From NCBI GenBank assembly GCA_018678395.1, contig JAHHMJ010000089.1, positions 1 to 14,198 on the forward strand: DNA of 14,198 nucleotides, in the 5' to 3' direction. How positions within the stretch are numbered: the first letter of the stretch is position 1; every line of letters begins with the position of its first letter. Source of the stretch: Gemmatimonadota bacterium. Its GTDB lineage: Bacteria > Gemmatimonadota > Gemmatimonadetes > Longimicrobiales > Gaopeijiaceae. Both the position numbers and the translations under genes were made by a program. The notes under the pieces are model-generated. The model made no database searches, was not told where the DNA came from, and saw only the letters and a program-made list of their open reading frames with translations. Of this stretch, positions 7,483 to 13,354 are shown one piece after another.

Positions 7483-8402
7483 CCACCGCCGGGGGCTCCC
7501 GGGACGAGCGGCGGAACGAAGCCGTCGGGACGTTCGAGGTCCTGGCGGCGGCCTCGCTCTGGGGTACCTCCGGCCTCTTCTCGGTCTGGCTGTTCCGCGC
7601 CGGAGTCGGGCCCCTCGACGTCGCGCTGTTCCGCCCTCTGGTGGCGGCCGTGGCCCTCGCGGTCTGGGCGCTCCTGCGGCAGCGCTCCGCCCTGTGGCCC
7701 GGACGAGACCTCGCGGTTCTGTGGCTGGTGGGTGGCGGGGTCACGGCCGTCTTTCAACTCGGGTACCAGAGCTCGACGGAGGCGGTCGGAGTCCCGGCCA
7801 CCGTGGGCATGCTCTATCTGGCGCCGCTGCTCGTGATGGCGGCCGGCGGTCCACTCCTGCGCGAGCGACCCACCTCGCGGCAGGTCGGATTCGGACTGGT
7901 CGCCGTCGCGGGTGTGTGGGCCGTGGTCTCCGGCGCGCGGGGCGTCGACGTCGTGCTCTCCGGGCGTGGAATCGCCTGGGGATTGGTCACCGCGGGTGGA
8001 TACGCAGGCTACACCCTGTTCGGGCGTTGGGCCGCCGGGCGCTGGTCACCGCTGACCACGGTCCTGCACTCACAGGTGGGTGCGACCCTCGTGCTCGCGC
8101 TGGTCGTGCCGGTCGTGTGGGGACCGGTACGGTGGCCGAGCGAAGCGGGCAGTGCCGTTCTCCTCTCGGTGTACGGCGTCCTCACGGTCGCCGTCGCGGT
8201 CCTGTTGTTCTACGACGCGCTTCGGCGCATCCCGGCCGCTCGCGCCTCCGTGACCGCGACGATCGAACCGGTCGTCGCCGCGGTACTCGCCGCCGTGATC
8301 CTCGGTCAGACGCTCACGGGCTGGGGGTGGGCGGGGCTCGTGCTCGTCGTGGTGGGTGTGGTCGGAGCCACGGGACTCAGGCGCCGGGCAGCACCATCGT
8401 GA
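7479..8402 (+). CDS. EamA-family (DMT superfamily) transporter
   Basis: A 307-residue permease with about ten hydrophobic helices arranged as two EamA repeats, typical of drug/metabolite transporters that move amino acids, nucleosides or other small metabolites across the inner membrane. The first repeat begins with ASLWGTSGLFSVWLFR near 25-40. The second begins around GIAWGLVTAGGYAGYTLFGR and ends with AARASVTATIEPVVAAVLA, a segment characteristic of EamA C-terminal halves. I chose the GTG at 7479, which overlaps the DUF420 stop by 4 nt (GTGA). A longer frame from 7359 only shadows the DUF420 gene. The 3' end overlaps the convergent kinase-like gene by 26 nt. Direction and substrate cannot be told. 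Co-translation with oxidase-maturation genes is unusual and may hint at a related substrate, or may be chance operon packing. Confidence 0.9.
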   Translation: MTTAGGSRDERRNEAVGTFEVLAAASLWGTSGLFSVWLFRAGVGPLDVALFRPLVAAVALAVWALLRQRSALWPGRDLAVLWLVGGGVTAVFQLGYQSSTEAVGVPATVGMLYLAPLLVMAAGGPLLRERPTSRQVGFGLVAVAGVWAVVSGARGVDVVLSGRGIAWGLVTAGGYAGYTLFGRWAAGRWSPLTTVLHSQVGATLVLALVVPVVWGPVRWPSEAGSAVLLSVYGVLTVAVAVLLFYDALRRIPAARASVTATIEPVVAAVLAAVILGQTLTGWGWAGLVLVVVGVVGATGLRRRAAPS

Positions 8403-9219
8403 CCACGGCGCCGCCGTCGGGGTGGTTGCTCACCTCGAGATGACCCCCGAAGCCCTCGATCACCTTGCGGGCGAACGGGAGTCCCAGCCCGAGCGCACCG
8501 GGGCGCGTCGTGTAGAACAGGTCACGTGCCCGCTCGAGCGCTTCGTCCGTGAAGCCCGGCCCACGGTCGCGGATCGTCACCCTCGCTTCGTCGCCGGAGT
8601 CCTCGACGGTCACATCCACGGTCTCCCGCCCACCGAAGTGACCCGCGTTGTGCAGGAGCAGATAGACGGCGTCGAGAAAGCTGGCCCGGTGAATGTGCGC
8701 CCGCACCGGGAACGCCGGCGCCGAGAACCGCACGGCCGTCTCCCAATCGGCGATGAACTCCCGGGTCACCTGCTGCAGCAGGGCGACGAGGTTGTGCGTC
8801 TCGTCGGGGGTCAGGGGCTCCCGCAGGAAGAACTCCAGGTCCTGCAGCCCCCCGAGCGCCCGGTCGACGCCCTCTCGGAGGAGTTCGCCGTCACCGTCGC
8901 GTACCGCTCGCAGCGGCGCCTCGACAGTCTCCCCGAGAAAAGCGGCGATCCGGCCGAGGGCCTGCCGTAGCGCGTCCTCGCGTGACGCGTCGACCGGCAC
9001 CCAGGACGACGCGACGGCGTCCCGAACGTCCGAGATGGCCACGGGCTCGTCCGGCTCGCGACCGCCCGCCTCGCCGGTGCGCAGCGACGCGGACATGCGG
9101 GACAGCGCGGGAGCATAGGGATCGGGCGGCAATTCGGGCTCGGGGCGACGGCCCAGGACCCACCCGAGGGCGAGGGCAACGAGCGCGGCAAGCGCGGCGA
9201 CGAACACCGAAACGGTCAT
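8377..9219 (-). CDS. Membrane-anchored histidine-kinase-like ATPase, degenerate H-box
   Basis: A 280-residue protein with an N-terminal membrane anchor (about 4-22), a proline-rich linker, a helical segment at about 83-165 that resembles a DHp dimerisation domain, and a C-terminal GHKL ATPase domain. ATPase motifs are the N-box LLLHNAGHFG (Asn191), G1 DRGPGF (218-223), F-box LFYTTRP (234-240) and G2 GALGLGLPFARKV (241-253). In the DHp-like part, ETVEAPL (97-103) takes the place of the usual HE.R.PL, so the phospho-acceptor His appears to be Glu97. His142 lies in a second helix and is not in an H-box. The family prediction is therefore an ATP-binding protein that may not autophosphorylate by the usual route. 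No response regulator gene is adjacent. It is transcribed divergently from the CoA-binding gene and has no clear Shine-Dalgarno. Confidence 0.82.
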   Translation of the reverse strand: MTVSVFVAALAALVALALGWVLGRRPEPELPPDPYAPALSRMSASLRTGEAGGREPDEPVAISDVRDAVASSWVPVDASREDALRQALGRIAAFLGETVEAPLRAVRDGDGELLREGVDRALGGLQDLEFFLREPLTPDETHNLVALLQQVTREFIADWETAVRFSAPAFPVRAHIHRASFLDAVYLLLHNAGHFGGRETVDVTVEDSGDEARVTIRDRGPGFTDEALERARDLFYTTRPGALGLGLPFARKVIEGFGGHLEVSNHPDGGAVVTMVLPGA

Positions 9220-9332
9220 GAGACGTCAGGTTCGAGGGTCCGACCTTGGGTCCACCGAGGTGGGCCCCGGCGGTCGTGCCGGAGCATCGGATCTTGATGA
9301 CGTCGGGGCCCCGGTGCAATACGTTGGGTGCC
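9220..9332. promoter_or_regulatory. Divergent intergenic region with a sigma-70-like promoter on plus
   Basis: The 113-nt gap separates the kinase-like and CoA-binding genes. On plus, TTGATG (9294-9299) and CAATAC (9317-9322) are 17 nt apart and form a plausible promoter. An inverted repeat CCACC-GA-GGTGG lies at 9252-9263, and a GGGCCCCGG word occurs near both 9262 and 9304. No clear promoter is seen for the minus-strand gene. Confidence 0.4.
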
Positions 9333-9860
9333 ATGAGAGCCGAACCGACCTTCGACCGAGCCGCCCTCGAGACGGTGCTTTCGGCCAGTTCGGATCCCCA
9401 GAACCCCGATGTCGACACGATCTACCGGATCGTGCGGGACACCCTCCGCATCGCCGTCGTCGGCCTCTCCCGAGATCCGTCGAAGCCGGCCCGCCGCATT
9501 CCGTCGTATCTGGCGGCGAAGGGCGCCGACATCTTTCCGGTTAATCCGTTCGCGGAACGGATTCTCGGACGCCCCGCCCGGGACCGTCTCGGCGACGTGA
9601 CCGAAGAGGTCGATATGGTGCTCGTCTTCCGACCGTCCGACCAGGCGGGAGCCGTGGTCCTCGAGGCGATGGAGCGGGAGGAGCGTCCCTACATCTGGCT
9701 GCAGGAAGGCATCCGCGCGGACGCCGAGGCGGCGGCTGCGCGCGAGGCCGGACTGCTGGTCGTGCAGGATCTGTGCATCTACTCCGTGCACCGGGCCTTC
9801 GGTGACACGTTTCGCCGGGCCCGCGACCGCGACCCCGGCACCGCCGACATCCCGCGCTGA
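9333..9860 (+). CDS. CoA-binding Rossmann-fold protein (YccU-like)
   Basis: A 175-residue single-domain protein of the CoA_binding family, related to the nucleotide-binding domain of succinyl-CoA synthetase alpha. The first strand and glycine loop are IAVVGLSRDPSKPAR (40-54). The second strand ends in IFPVNPFAERILG (67-79), then VDMVLVFRPSD (93-103), YIWLQEGIR (120-128) and LLVVQDLCIYSVHR (141-154) with the conserved Cys148. Length and motif order match the family, whose members bind CoA or acyl-CoA; the physiological role is poorly known. The ATG at 9333 begins about 10 nt after a candidate -10 box, so the leader would be only a few bases if that promoter is used. A longer frame to 9246 is not supported. 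It converges with the peroxiredoxin gene, with 38 nt between the stops. Confidence 0.88.
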   Translation: MRAEPTFDRAALETVLSASSDPQNPDVDTIYRIVRDTLRIAVVGLSRDPSKPARRIPSYLAAKGADIFPVNPFAERILGRPARDRLGDVTEEVDMVLVFRPSDQAGAVVLEAMEREERPYIWLQEGIRADAEAAAAREAGLLVVQDLCIYSVHRAFGDTFRRARDRDPGTADIPR

Positions 9861-9898
9861 TCGCGCGAGGAAGCCGGCGCCCCCCAGGTCCGAGCCGA

Positions 9899-10360
9899 CT
9901 ACAGCGCCGCCAGCTGGTCCCGAAGGAAGGCCGCGTGACCGCGTGCCTTCACCTTCCGCCAGGAGCCCTCGATGCGGCCGTCCGTACCGATCAGGAAGGT
10001 GCTGCGTACGATCCCCATGTACTTCCGACCGTACATGGACTTCTCCTGCCAGACCCCGTACGCCTGGGAAACGACGTGGTCCTCGTCGGCAAGAAGCGGG
10101 AAGTTCAAGTCGTACTTCGTCTTGAACTTCACATGTGACGCGACCGGGTCCGGCGACACCCCCACCACGTCCACGCCCAGCGCGGAGAAGGCGGGCAGGT
10201 CGTCGCGAAGCTCGCACGCCTGCGCGGTGCACCCCGAGGTGTCGTCCTTCGGGTAGAAGTAGAGCACCAGACGGCGCCCCCGGAAGTCGGACAGCGATAC
10301 GGTGGAGCCGTCGTCGGCAGGAAGCGAGAAGTCGGGAGCCTGGTCACCGATGTCGATCAT
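9899..10360 (-). CDS. bcp: Bcp/PrxQ-type thioredoxin-dependent peroxiredoxin
   Basis: Cytoplasmic thiol peroxidase that reduces H2O2 and organic hydroperoxides with thioredoxin as electron donor. The 153 residues follow the Bcp pattern: APDFSLPADDG near 8-18, LVLYFYPKDDTSGC at 31-44 with the peroxidatic Cys44, and Cys49 five residues later as the resolving Cys of the atypical two-Cys PrxQ type. The later FLIG.DG strand and the C-terminal helix are also present. The ATG at 10360 is 2 nt after the stop of the V4R-like gene, and GGAGG lies 10 nt upstream inside that gene, so expression is probably coupled. A longer frame to 10483 overlaps the V4R-like gene and is not needed. Pairing with a ligand-sensing protein suggests regulated antioxidant defence; that is inference. 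Confidence 0.95.
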   Translation of the reverse strand: MIDIGDQAPDFSLPADDGSTVSLSDFRGRRLVLYFYPKDDTSGCTAQACELRDDLPAFSALGVDVVGVSPDPVASHVKFKTKYDLNFPLLADEDHVVSQAYGVWQEKSMYGRKYMGIVRSTFLIGTDGRIEGSWRKVKARGHAAFLRDQLAAL

Positions 10361-10362
10361 GG

Positions 10363-11052
10363 TCAGCCGGCCTCCAGCTCCGGCTCGGGTCCACGAAGCA
10401 GGTCGCCGACCGGTTCGCGCTCGCGCGCGCGGATTTCCCCGGTCGCGGTCCAGCGGCACTGCGCGTCGCCGCGGGCCTCGCACTCCGAGTGGACCACCTG
10501 TCCATCTTCACCGACCGCCTCGCGCAGGATCTCCTGACACAGACCGGTGATGAAGCTGCAGGCGGCGCCACGCGAGTCCGCGCGGTAGAAGAGCAGGGAG
10601 CGGCCCTCCAGAGCGTACGGCTCGGAGGTGAACGCACCGATGCGGTTGCCGAACAGCTGTCGGAGTCGTCGTCCCGTGCGCCTTCTCGCCAGTCGGAACG
10701 CGACCGCCGTAGGCAGAGCGCGCGCGATCCGCCCGGGTCCGGAGCCGTCCACATCGGCGAGGCGTTGCCCGGCCCGCAGGAAGATCTCCTCGGCATCCGG
10801 ACGCCGCAGGACGAGACCCATCAGGTCGATCACTTCGGTCTCGGTCATGCGGCGACGCTTTTTCACCGCCTCGCCGTACTGCCGGATCTGGCGATCGACG
10901 ACATCGCTCAGACCCAACCGCCGTGGCAGGGTCACGCTCGGGTTTTCGTCCTGAAGGATCTCGGCGGGGCGATCCTGCGATCGGATCACTTCCAACAGAG
11001 TCAGGCCGAAGACCGCCGCGATGCGACGTGTTGTGGGATCCGGTGGGCTCAC
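10363..11052 (-). CDS. V4R (4-vinyl reductase)-like ligand-binding domain protein
   Basis: A 229-residue soluble protein. The C-terminal half (about 105-205) resembles the V4R domain, a Bet3-like fold predicted to bind small hydrophobic ligands and often fused to regulators. The hallmark is SECEARGDAQCRW (189-201), with Cys191 and Cys199 around a Gly. A second Cys pair, Cys165 and Cys172, lies just before, so four cysteines could bind a metal or form redox-active disulfides. The N-terminal half (1-100) is charged and helical (RRIAAVFGLTLLEVIR at 9-24, a basic KKRRRM near 64-69) and has no domain I can name; it does not show a clear helix-turn-helix. The start is a GTG at 11052; an in-frame stop lies about 12 codons upstream and no ATG intervenes. 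The bcp gene follows after 2 nt. V4R assignment is probable, function unknown. Confidence 0.62.
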   Translation of the reverse strand: MSPPDPTTRRIAAVFGLTLLEVIRSQDRPAEILQDENPSVTLPRRLGLSDVVDRQIRQYGEAVKKRRRMTETEVIDLMGLVLRRPDAEEIFLRAGQRLADVDGSGPGRIARALPTAVAFRLARRRTGRRLRQLFGNRIGAFTSEPYALEGRSLLFYRADSRGAACSFITGLCQEILREAVGEDGQVVHSECEARGDAQCRWTATGEIRAREREPVGDLLRGPEPELEAG

Positions 11053-11087
11053 GAGGGGACCGCAGCTCGGGTCGATGGGACGGCGTT

Positions 11088-11116
11088 AATGTCGCGGAGA
11101 GAGGGAGGTTTTTCAA
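11088..11116 (-). promoter_or_regulatory. Candidate promoter of the V4R-bcp operon
   Basis: On the minus strand TTGAAA (11116-11111, 5 of 6 to the sigma-70 -35 consensus) is followed after 17 nt by GACATT (11093-11088, 3 of 6). The transcript would start near 11081, about 29 nt before the GTG at 11052. The weak -10 box limits confidence. Confidence 0.4.
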
Positions 11117-11131
11117 AACGTACGGTTTTGA
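11113..11131. repeat. Inverted repeat overlapping the V4R-bcp -35 box, candidate operator
   Basis: TCAAAAC (11113-11119) and GTTTTGA (11125-11131) are perfect 7-bp arms around a 5-bp centre. The left arm overlaps the -35 box of the candidate minus-strand promoter. The repeat is AT-rich within a GC-rich sequence and lies in a divergent promoter region, which suggests a dimeric repressor or activator site. No regulator has been assigned. Confidence 0.45.
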
Positions 11132-11326
11132 GCCTGACAGCGATGCGGACTGCGGCTAAGTCCTTTTCGTGTCGACGCGATGTCCGCAGGATCGGGGCGG
11201 AGTGCGCCGCGTGGGGTTCCGGAGCGCCATCCCAGGGGGGGCTTGGTGGGTTCGAGGACGTTCGCCGGCCCTCCGCCCTTTCGCGTGGGCGTTGCCAGCC
11301 CCCCGTCCGGCGGCCGAAGTTGCGGG

Positions 11327-12445
11327 ATGCGTCGATATCGAGCTTTCGATCCCCCCGAGTACGTGGATTGGACCGCGGATCCCGAGATCCTCCAGTCCTA
11401 CCGGAGGCGGATCCAGGACGACCCCCAACGCTCCGCCCTCCTGGGAGCTCTGGAACGGTCGGATCATCTCCGGTTGTATCGGGACCTGCTGAGGACTCGC
11501 CTCCACGACATCGGGCTGAAGCGATGGGTGCGGACCGGCGTGATCTCGAAGGCCTGGCTGGGGACGGGCGAGGAAGCGGTGACCGTCGGGACCGTCGCCG
11601 CCCTCGAACCCGAGGCCGACGTGGTCTGCCCGATGATCCGCAACGCCGGCGCACTCCACATGATGGGCGTGCCGCTGTCGGACCTCTTCCGGGGCTATCT
11701 CGCGACCGAGGACTCGCTCTCGGCCGGGCGCGACCTCCACATCGGCGATCTGGGCCGCAACGTGCTCCAGCCGATTAGCCACATGGGAACGAACGCCGAA
11801 GTCATGACCGGTGTGGCCCTGGCGTTCCGGCTGCGGAAGGAACCACGTGTCGCGCTGACCTTCATCGGTGATGGAGCCACCAAGACGGCGGCCTTCCACG
11901 AGGGGATCAACCTGGCGGCGGTGCTGGGGCTGCCGATCGTGTTCGTGATCCAGGACAACCACGTCGCGCTCGGCACGCGACGTGAGGCCCACGGGGCCGG
12001 CGCTTCCGGGGATTGGGCCGCGGCCTATGGAATCCCCTCCTGGCACGCCGACGGGAATCACGTGCTCGACACGTACGCCGCCACACGACTCGCCGTGGAC
12101 CGCTGCAGGCGCGGGGAAGGACCTTCACTCGTGGTGGCCGAGACGTTCCGCATGGGCGGGCACGCGACCCACGACGAGCGCGAGGCGCGCGAGACCTTTC
12201 CGGCGGAGTTGTTCGAACACTGGGGTCGCCGGGATCCGGTGGGGCTCTACGAGGCCTACCTGCTGGAAGAGGGCGTCCCGGGAGCCGAACTCGGCGCGAT
12301 CGAGCAGGAAGTGACCATCGAAATGGACGCGGCCGCCGACGAGGCACGCGAATCGCGAAACCGGCCACCTTCGCCCGAAAGCGCGAAATATGTCGGTTTT
12401 TCCGAGGGAGGACCCCTGACTGGAATCGAAAAACGACCAATTTGA
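11327..12445 (+). CDS. Thiamine-diphosphate-dependent 2-oxo acid dehydrogenase E1, alpha subunit
   Basis: Alpha subunit of a pyruvate, branched-chain 2-oxo acid or acetoin dehydrogenase E1, which decarboxylates the 2-oxo acid and passes the acyl group to lipoyl-E2. From the ATG at 11327 it is 372 residues, typical for E1-alpha. The start of the fold is LRLYRDLLRTR (48-58), then GTGEEAVTVG (79-88). The ThDP/Mg motif starts with GDGAT (181-185) and ends at Asp210-Asn211 in VIQDN, about 30 residues later as expected. The active-site loop has FRMGGHATHDEREAR (274-288), with a conserved Gly-His. Sequence style is nearer the branched-chain/acetoin E1 group than PDH E1-alpha. No E1-beta, E2 or E3 gene is adjacent: an ECF sigma gene follows 112 nt later. 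No convincing Shine-Dalgarno precedes the ATG. Subunit identity is firm, substrate is not. Confidence 0.88.
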   Translation: MRRYRAFDPPEYVDWTADPEILQSYRRRIQDDPQRSALLGALERSDHLRLYRDLLRTRLHDIGLKRWVRTGVISKAWLGTGEEAVTVGTVAALEPEADVVCPMIRNAGALHMMGVPLSDLFRGYLATEDSLSAGRDLHIGDLGRNVLQPISHMGTNAEVMTGVALAFRLRKEPRVALTFIGDGATKTAAFHEGINLAAVLGLPIVFVIQDNHVALGTRREAHGAGASGDWAAAYGIPSWHADGNHVLDTYAATRLAVDRCRRGEGPSLVVAETFRMGGHATHDEREARETFPAELFEHWGRRDPVGLYEAYLLEEGVPGAELGAIEQEVTIEMDAAADEARESRNRPPSPESAKYVGFSEGGPLTGIEKRPI

Positions 12446-12466
12446 CTTCATGAACGCTTTTGGTCG
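12434..12466. repeat. Inverted repeat between the E1-alpha and ECF sigma genes
   Basis: CGACCAA (12434-12440) and TTGGTCG (12460-12466) are perfect 7-bp arms around a 19-nt loop, which itself contains the palindrome TTCATGAA (12447-12454). The left arm covers the last codons of E1-alpha. No T-run follows, so it is not a standard terminator; a binding site or a structured transcript end is possible. Confidence 0.35.
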
Positions 12467-12546
12467 AAACGGGGGACTTTACAACCGCGTTCGGATTCGC
12501 GAGGTTGATCGGGCAGTCGAGAATGATTCCTGATAAACGTCGCCCT

Positions 12547-12551
12547 GAGGA
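12547..12551 (+). promoter_or_regulatory. Shine-Dalgarno site of the ECF sigma gene
   Basis: GAGGA stands 6 nt before the ATG at 12558, the clearest ribosome site in this part of the window, and fixes the start. Confidence 0.6.
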
Positions 12552-12557
12552 CGCTCG

Positions 12558-13181
12558 ATGCTCGCCACGAACGAGACGGCCAACCACACCGCCGATCTTC
12601 CGATCTCCGAGCTGACCGACGAGCAGTTGGTCACTGCTCATCTCGAGGGTCGGGATCACGCGTTCCAGGCGCTGTACGACCGTTACCGCGATCGCCTCGT
12701 CCATTTCATCACGCGCAAGACGGGCGACGGTGACCGGGCGCAGGACCTGGTCCAGGAAGCTTTCATTCGGGTGACGCGTCACCTGCATCGCTTCGACACC
12801 ACGAAGAAGTTCTCGACGTGGGTGTACACGATCGCGAGCAATCTCTCCAAGAACGAGCTGCGCAACCGGTCGCGGAGTCCTCTGGTTCTGTTCCAGAAGC
12901 TTACGAACAACTGGGACGACGATCATCGGCCGCTGCAATTCGAGGATCTCTCGTTCCGTCCCGACGATCTCTATCACAAGCGCCACCTGCGCCGCCTGGT
13001 GGAGGAGACCGTGCAGGAGCTTCCGGAGCACCATCAGCTGGTCTTCCGTCTCCGCGAGATCGAGGGGAAGAGTTACGAAGAGATCGCCGACATCACGGGC
13101 GTGAATCTCGGTACGGTGAAGAGCCGGCTGCACCGGGCTCGCAATTCGTTCGCGCAGCGCATCGAGCCGTTCCTGAACTGA
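12558..13181 (+). CDS. ECF-type RNA polymerase sigma factor (RpoE-like)
   Basis: Group 4 sigma factor that directs RNA polymerase to a small stress or envelope regulon. The 207 residues have region 2 at about 33-103, including DRAQDLVQEAFIRV (59-72) and FSTWVYTIASNLSKNELR (85-102), the segments that contact core polymerase and melt the -10. Region 4 is at about 154-203 with the helix-turn-helix KSYEEIADITGVNLGTVKSR (171-190). The linker between them (about 104-150) is somewhat long and rich in acidic and aromatic residues. Most ECF factors are held by an anti-sigma gene just downstream, but the next gene here is a soluble coiled-coil protein with no membrane segment or zinc-binding HxxxCxxC. 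No matching ECF promoter is evident upstream, so autoregulation is not shown. Confidence 0.93.
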   Translation: MLATNETANHTADLPISELTDEQLVTAHLEGRDHAFQALYDRYRDRLVHFITRKTGDGDRAQDLVQEAFIRVTRHLHRFDTTKKFSTWVYTIASNLSKNELRNRSRSPLVLFQKLTNNWDDDHRPLQFEDLSFRPDDLYHKRHLRRLVEETVQELPEHHQLVFRLREIEGKSYEEIADITGVNLGTVKSRLHRARNSFAQRIEPFLN

Positions 13182-13187
13182 CGGCCG

Positions 13188-13219
13188 CGAGCGGAGTTTC
13201 CGCGAAGACGCTCCGCTCG
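13188..13219. repeat. Hairpin just after the ECF sigma stop
   Basis: CGAGCGGAG (13188-13196) pairs perfectly with CTCCGCTCG (13211-13219) around a 14-nt loop. The same left arm can instead form a tight GCGGA-GTT-TCCGC hairpin (13191-13203). No T-run follows directly. Confidence 0.5.
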
Positions 13220-13228
13220 TCGAGTCTC

Positions 13229-13263
13229 GCACGGCCGGCCCTCTCCACGGGGGTCGGCCGTGC
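13229..13263 (+). terminator. Strong GC hairpin, likely terminator or barrier after the ECF sigma gene
   Basis: A 13-bp stem (13229-13241 with 13251-13263, one G-U pair) encloses a 9-nt loop and is followed by a weak T-rich stretch TCGTTTC. It lies between the sigma and PspA-like genes, so it may end the sigma transcript or limit read-through. The short T-run makes full intrinsic termination uncertain. Confidence 0.5.
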
Positions 13264-13354
13264 TCGTTTCGGCCCGCAACGTGGTTCGGCTCCACCCCTT
13301 CGACTACCTTCACCACGTCGTCGTCTACGCCCACCTTCGACCCATTCGCCGACC

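Larger units (their letters stand above)
11053..11326. other. 274-nt divergent intergenic region, structured leader before the E1-alpha gene
   Basis: Contains the V4R-bcp promoter and inverted repeat on the left. To the right, on plus, a small hairpin GGACT (11147-11151)/AGTCC (11159-11163) is followed by TTTT (11164-11167). It competes with a longer-range pairing of TGCGGAC (11144-11150) with GTCCGCA (11182-11188). The remaining stretch to 11326 is GC-rich with no motif I recognise. A reading frame in phase with E1-alpha extends through it from 11180, but its composition is not protein-like. Confidence 0.45.

Noticed and set aside
9252..9263. CCACC-GA-GGTGG as an operator
   Set aside because: Only 5-bp GC-rich arms; such dyads are frequent in DNA of this composition. 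Mentioned only within the intergenic entry.
11126..11160. Resemblance to part of a thiamine diphosphate riboswitch (TTGAGCCTGA...GATGCGG) before a thiamine-diphosphate enzyme gene
   Set aside because: The upstream CUGAGA element and the closing helix are not found, and several conserved positions differ. A covariance-model search would decide it.
10135..11778. 547-codon open frame on plus crossing bcp, the V4R-like gene, the intergenic region and E1-alpha
   Set aside because: It crosses three independently supported genes and a promoter region; low-complexity Arg/Pro/Ser composition.
12442..12470. TTGACT as a -35 box for the ECF sigma gene
   Set aside because: The -35 match is good (5 of 6), but CGAAAC at the 17-nt spacing is a poor -10 box, so no promoter is called.
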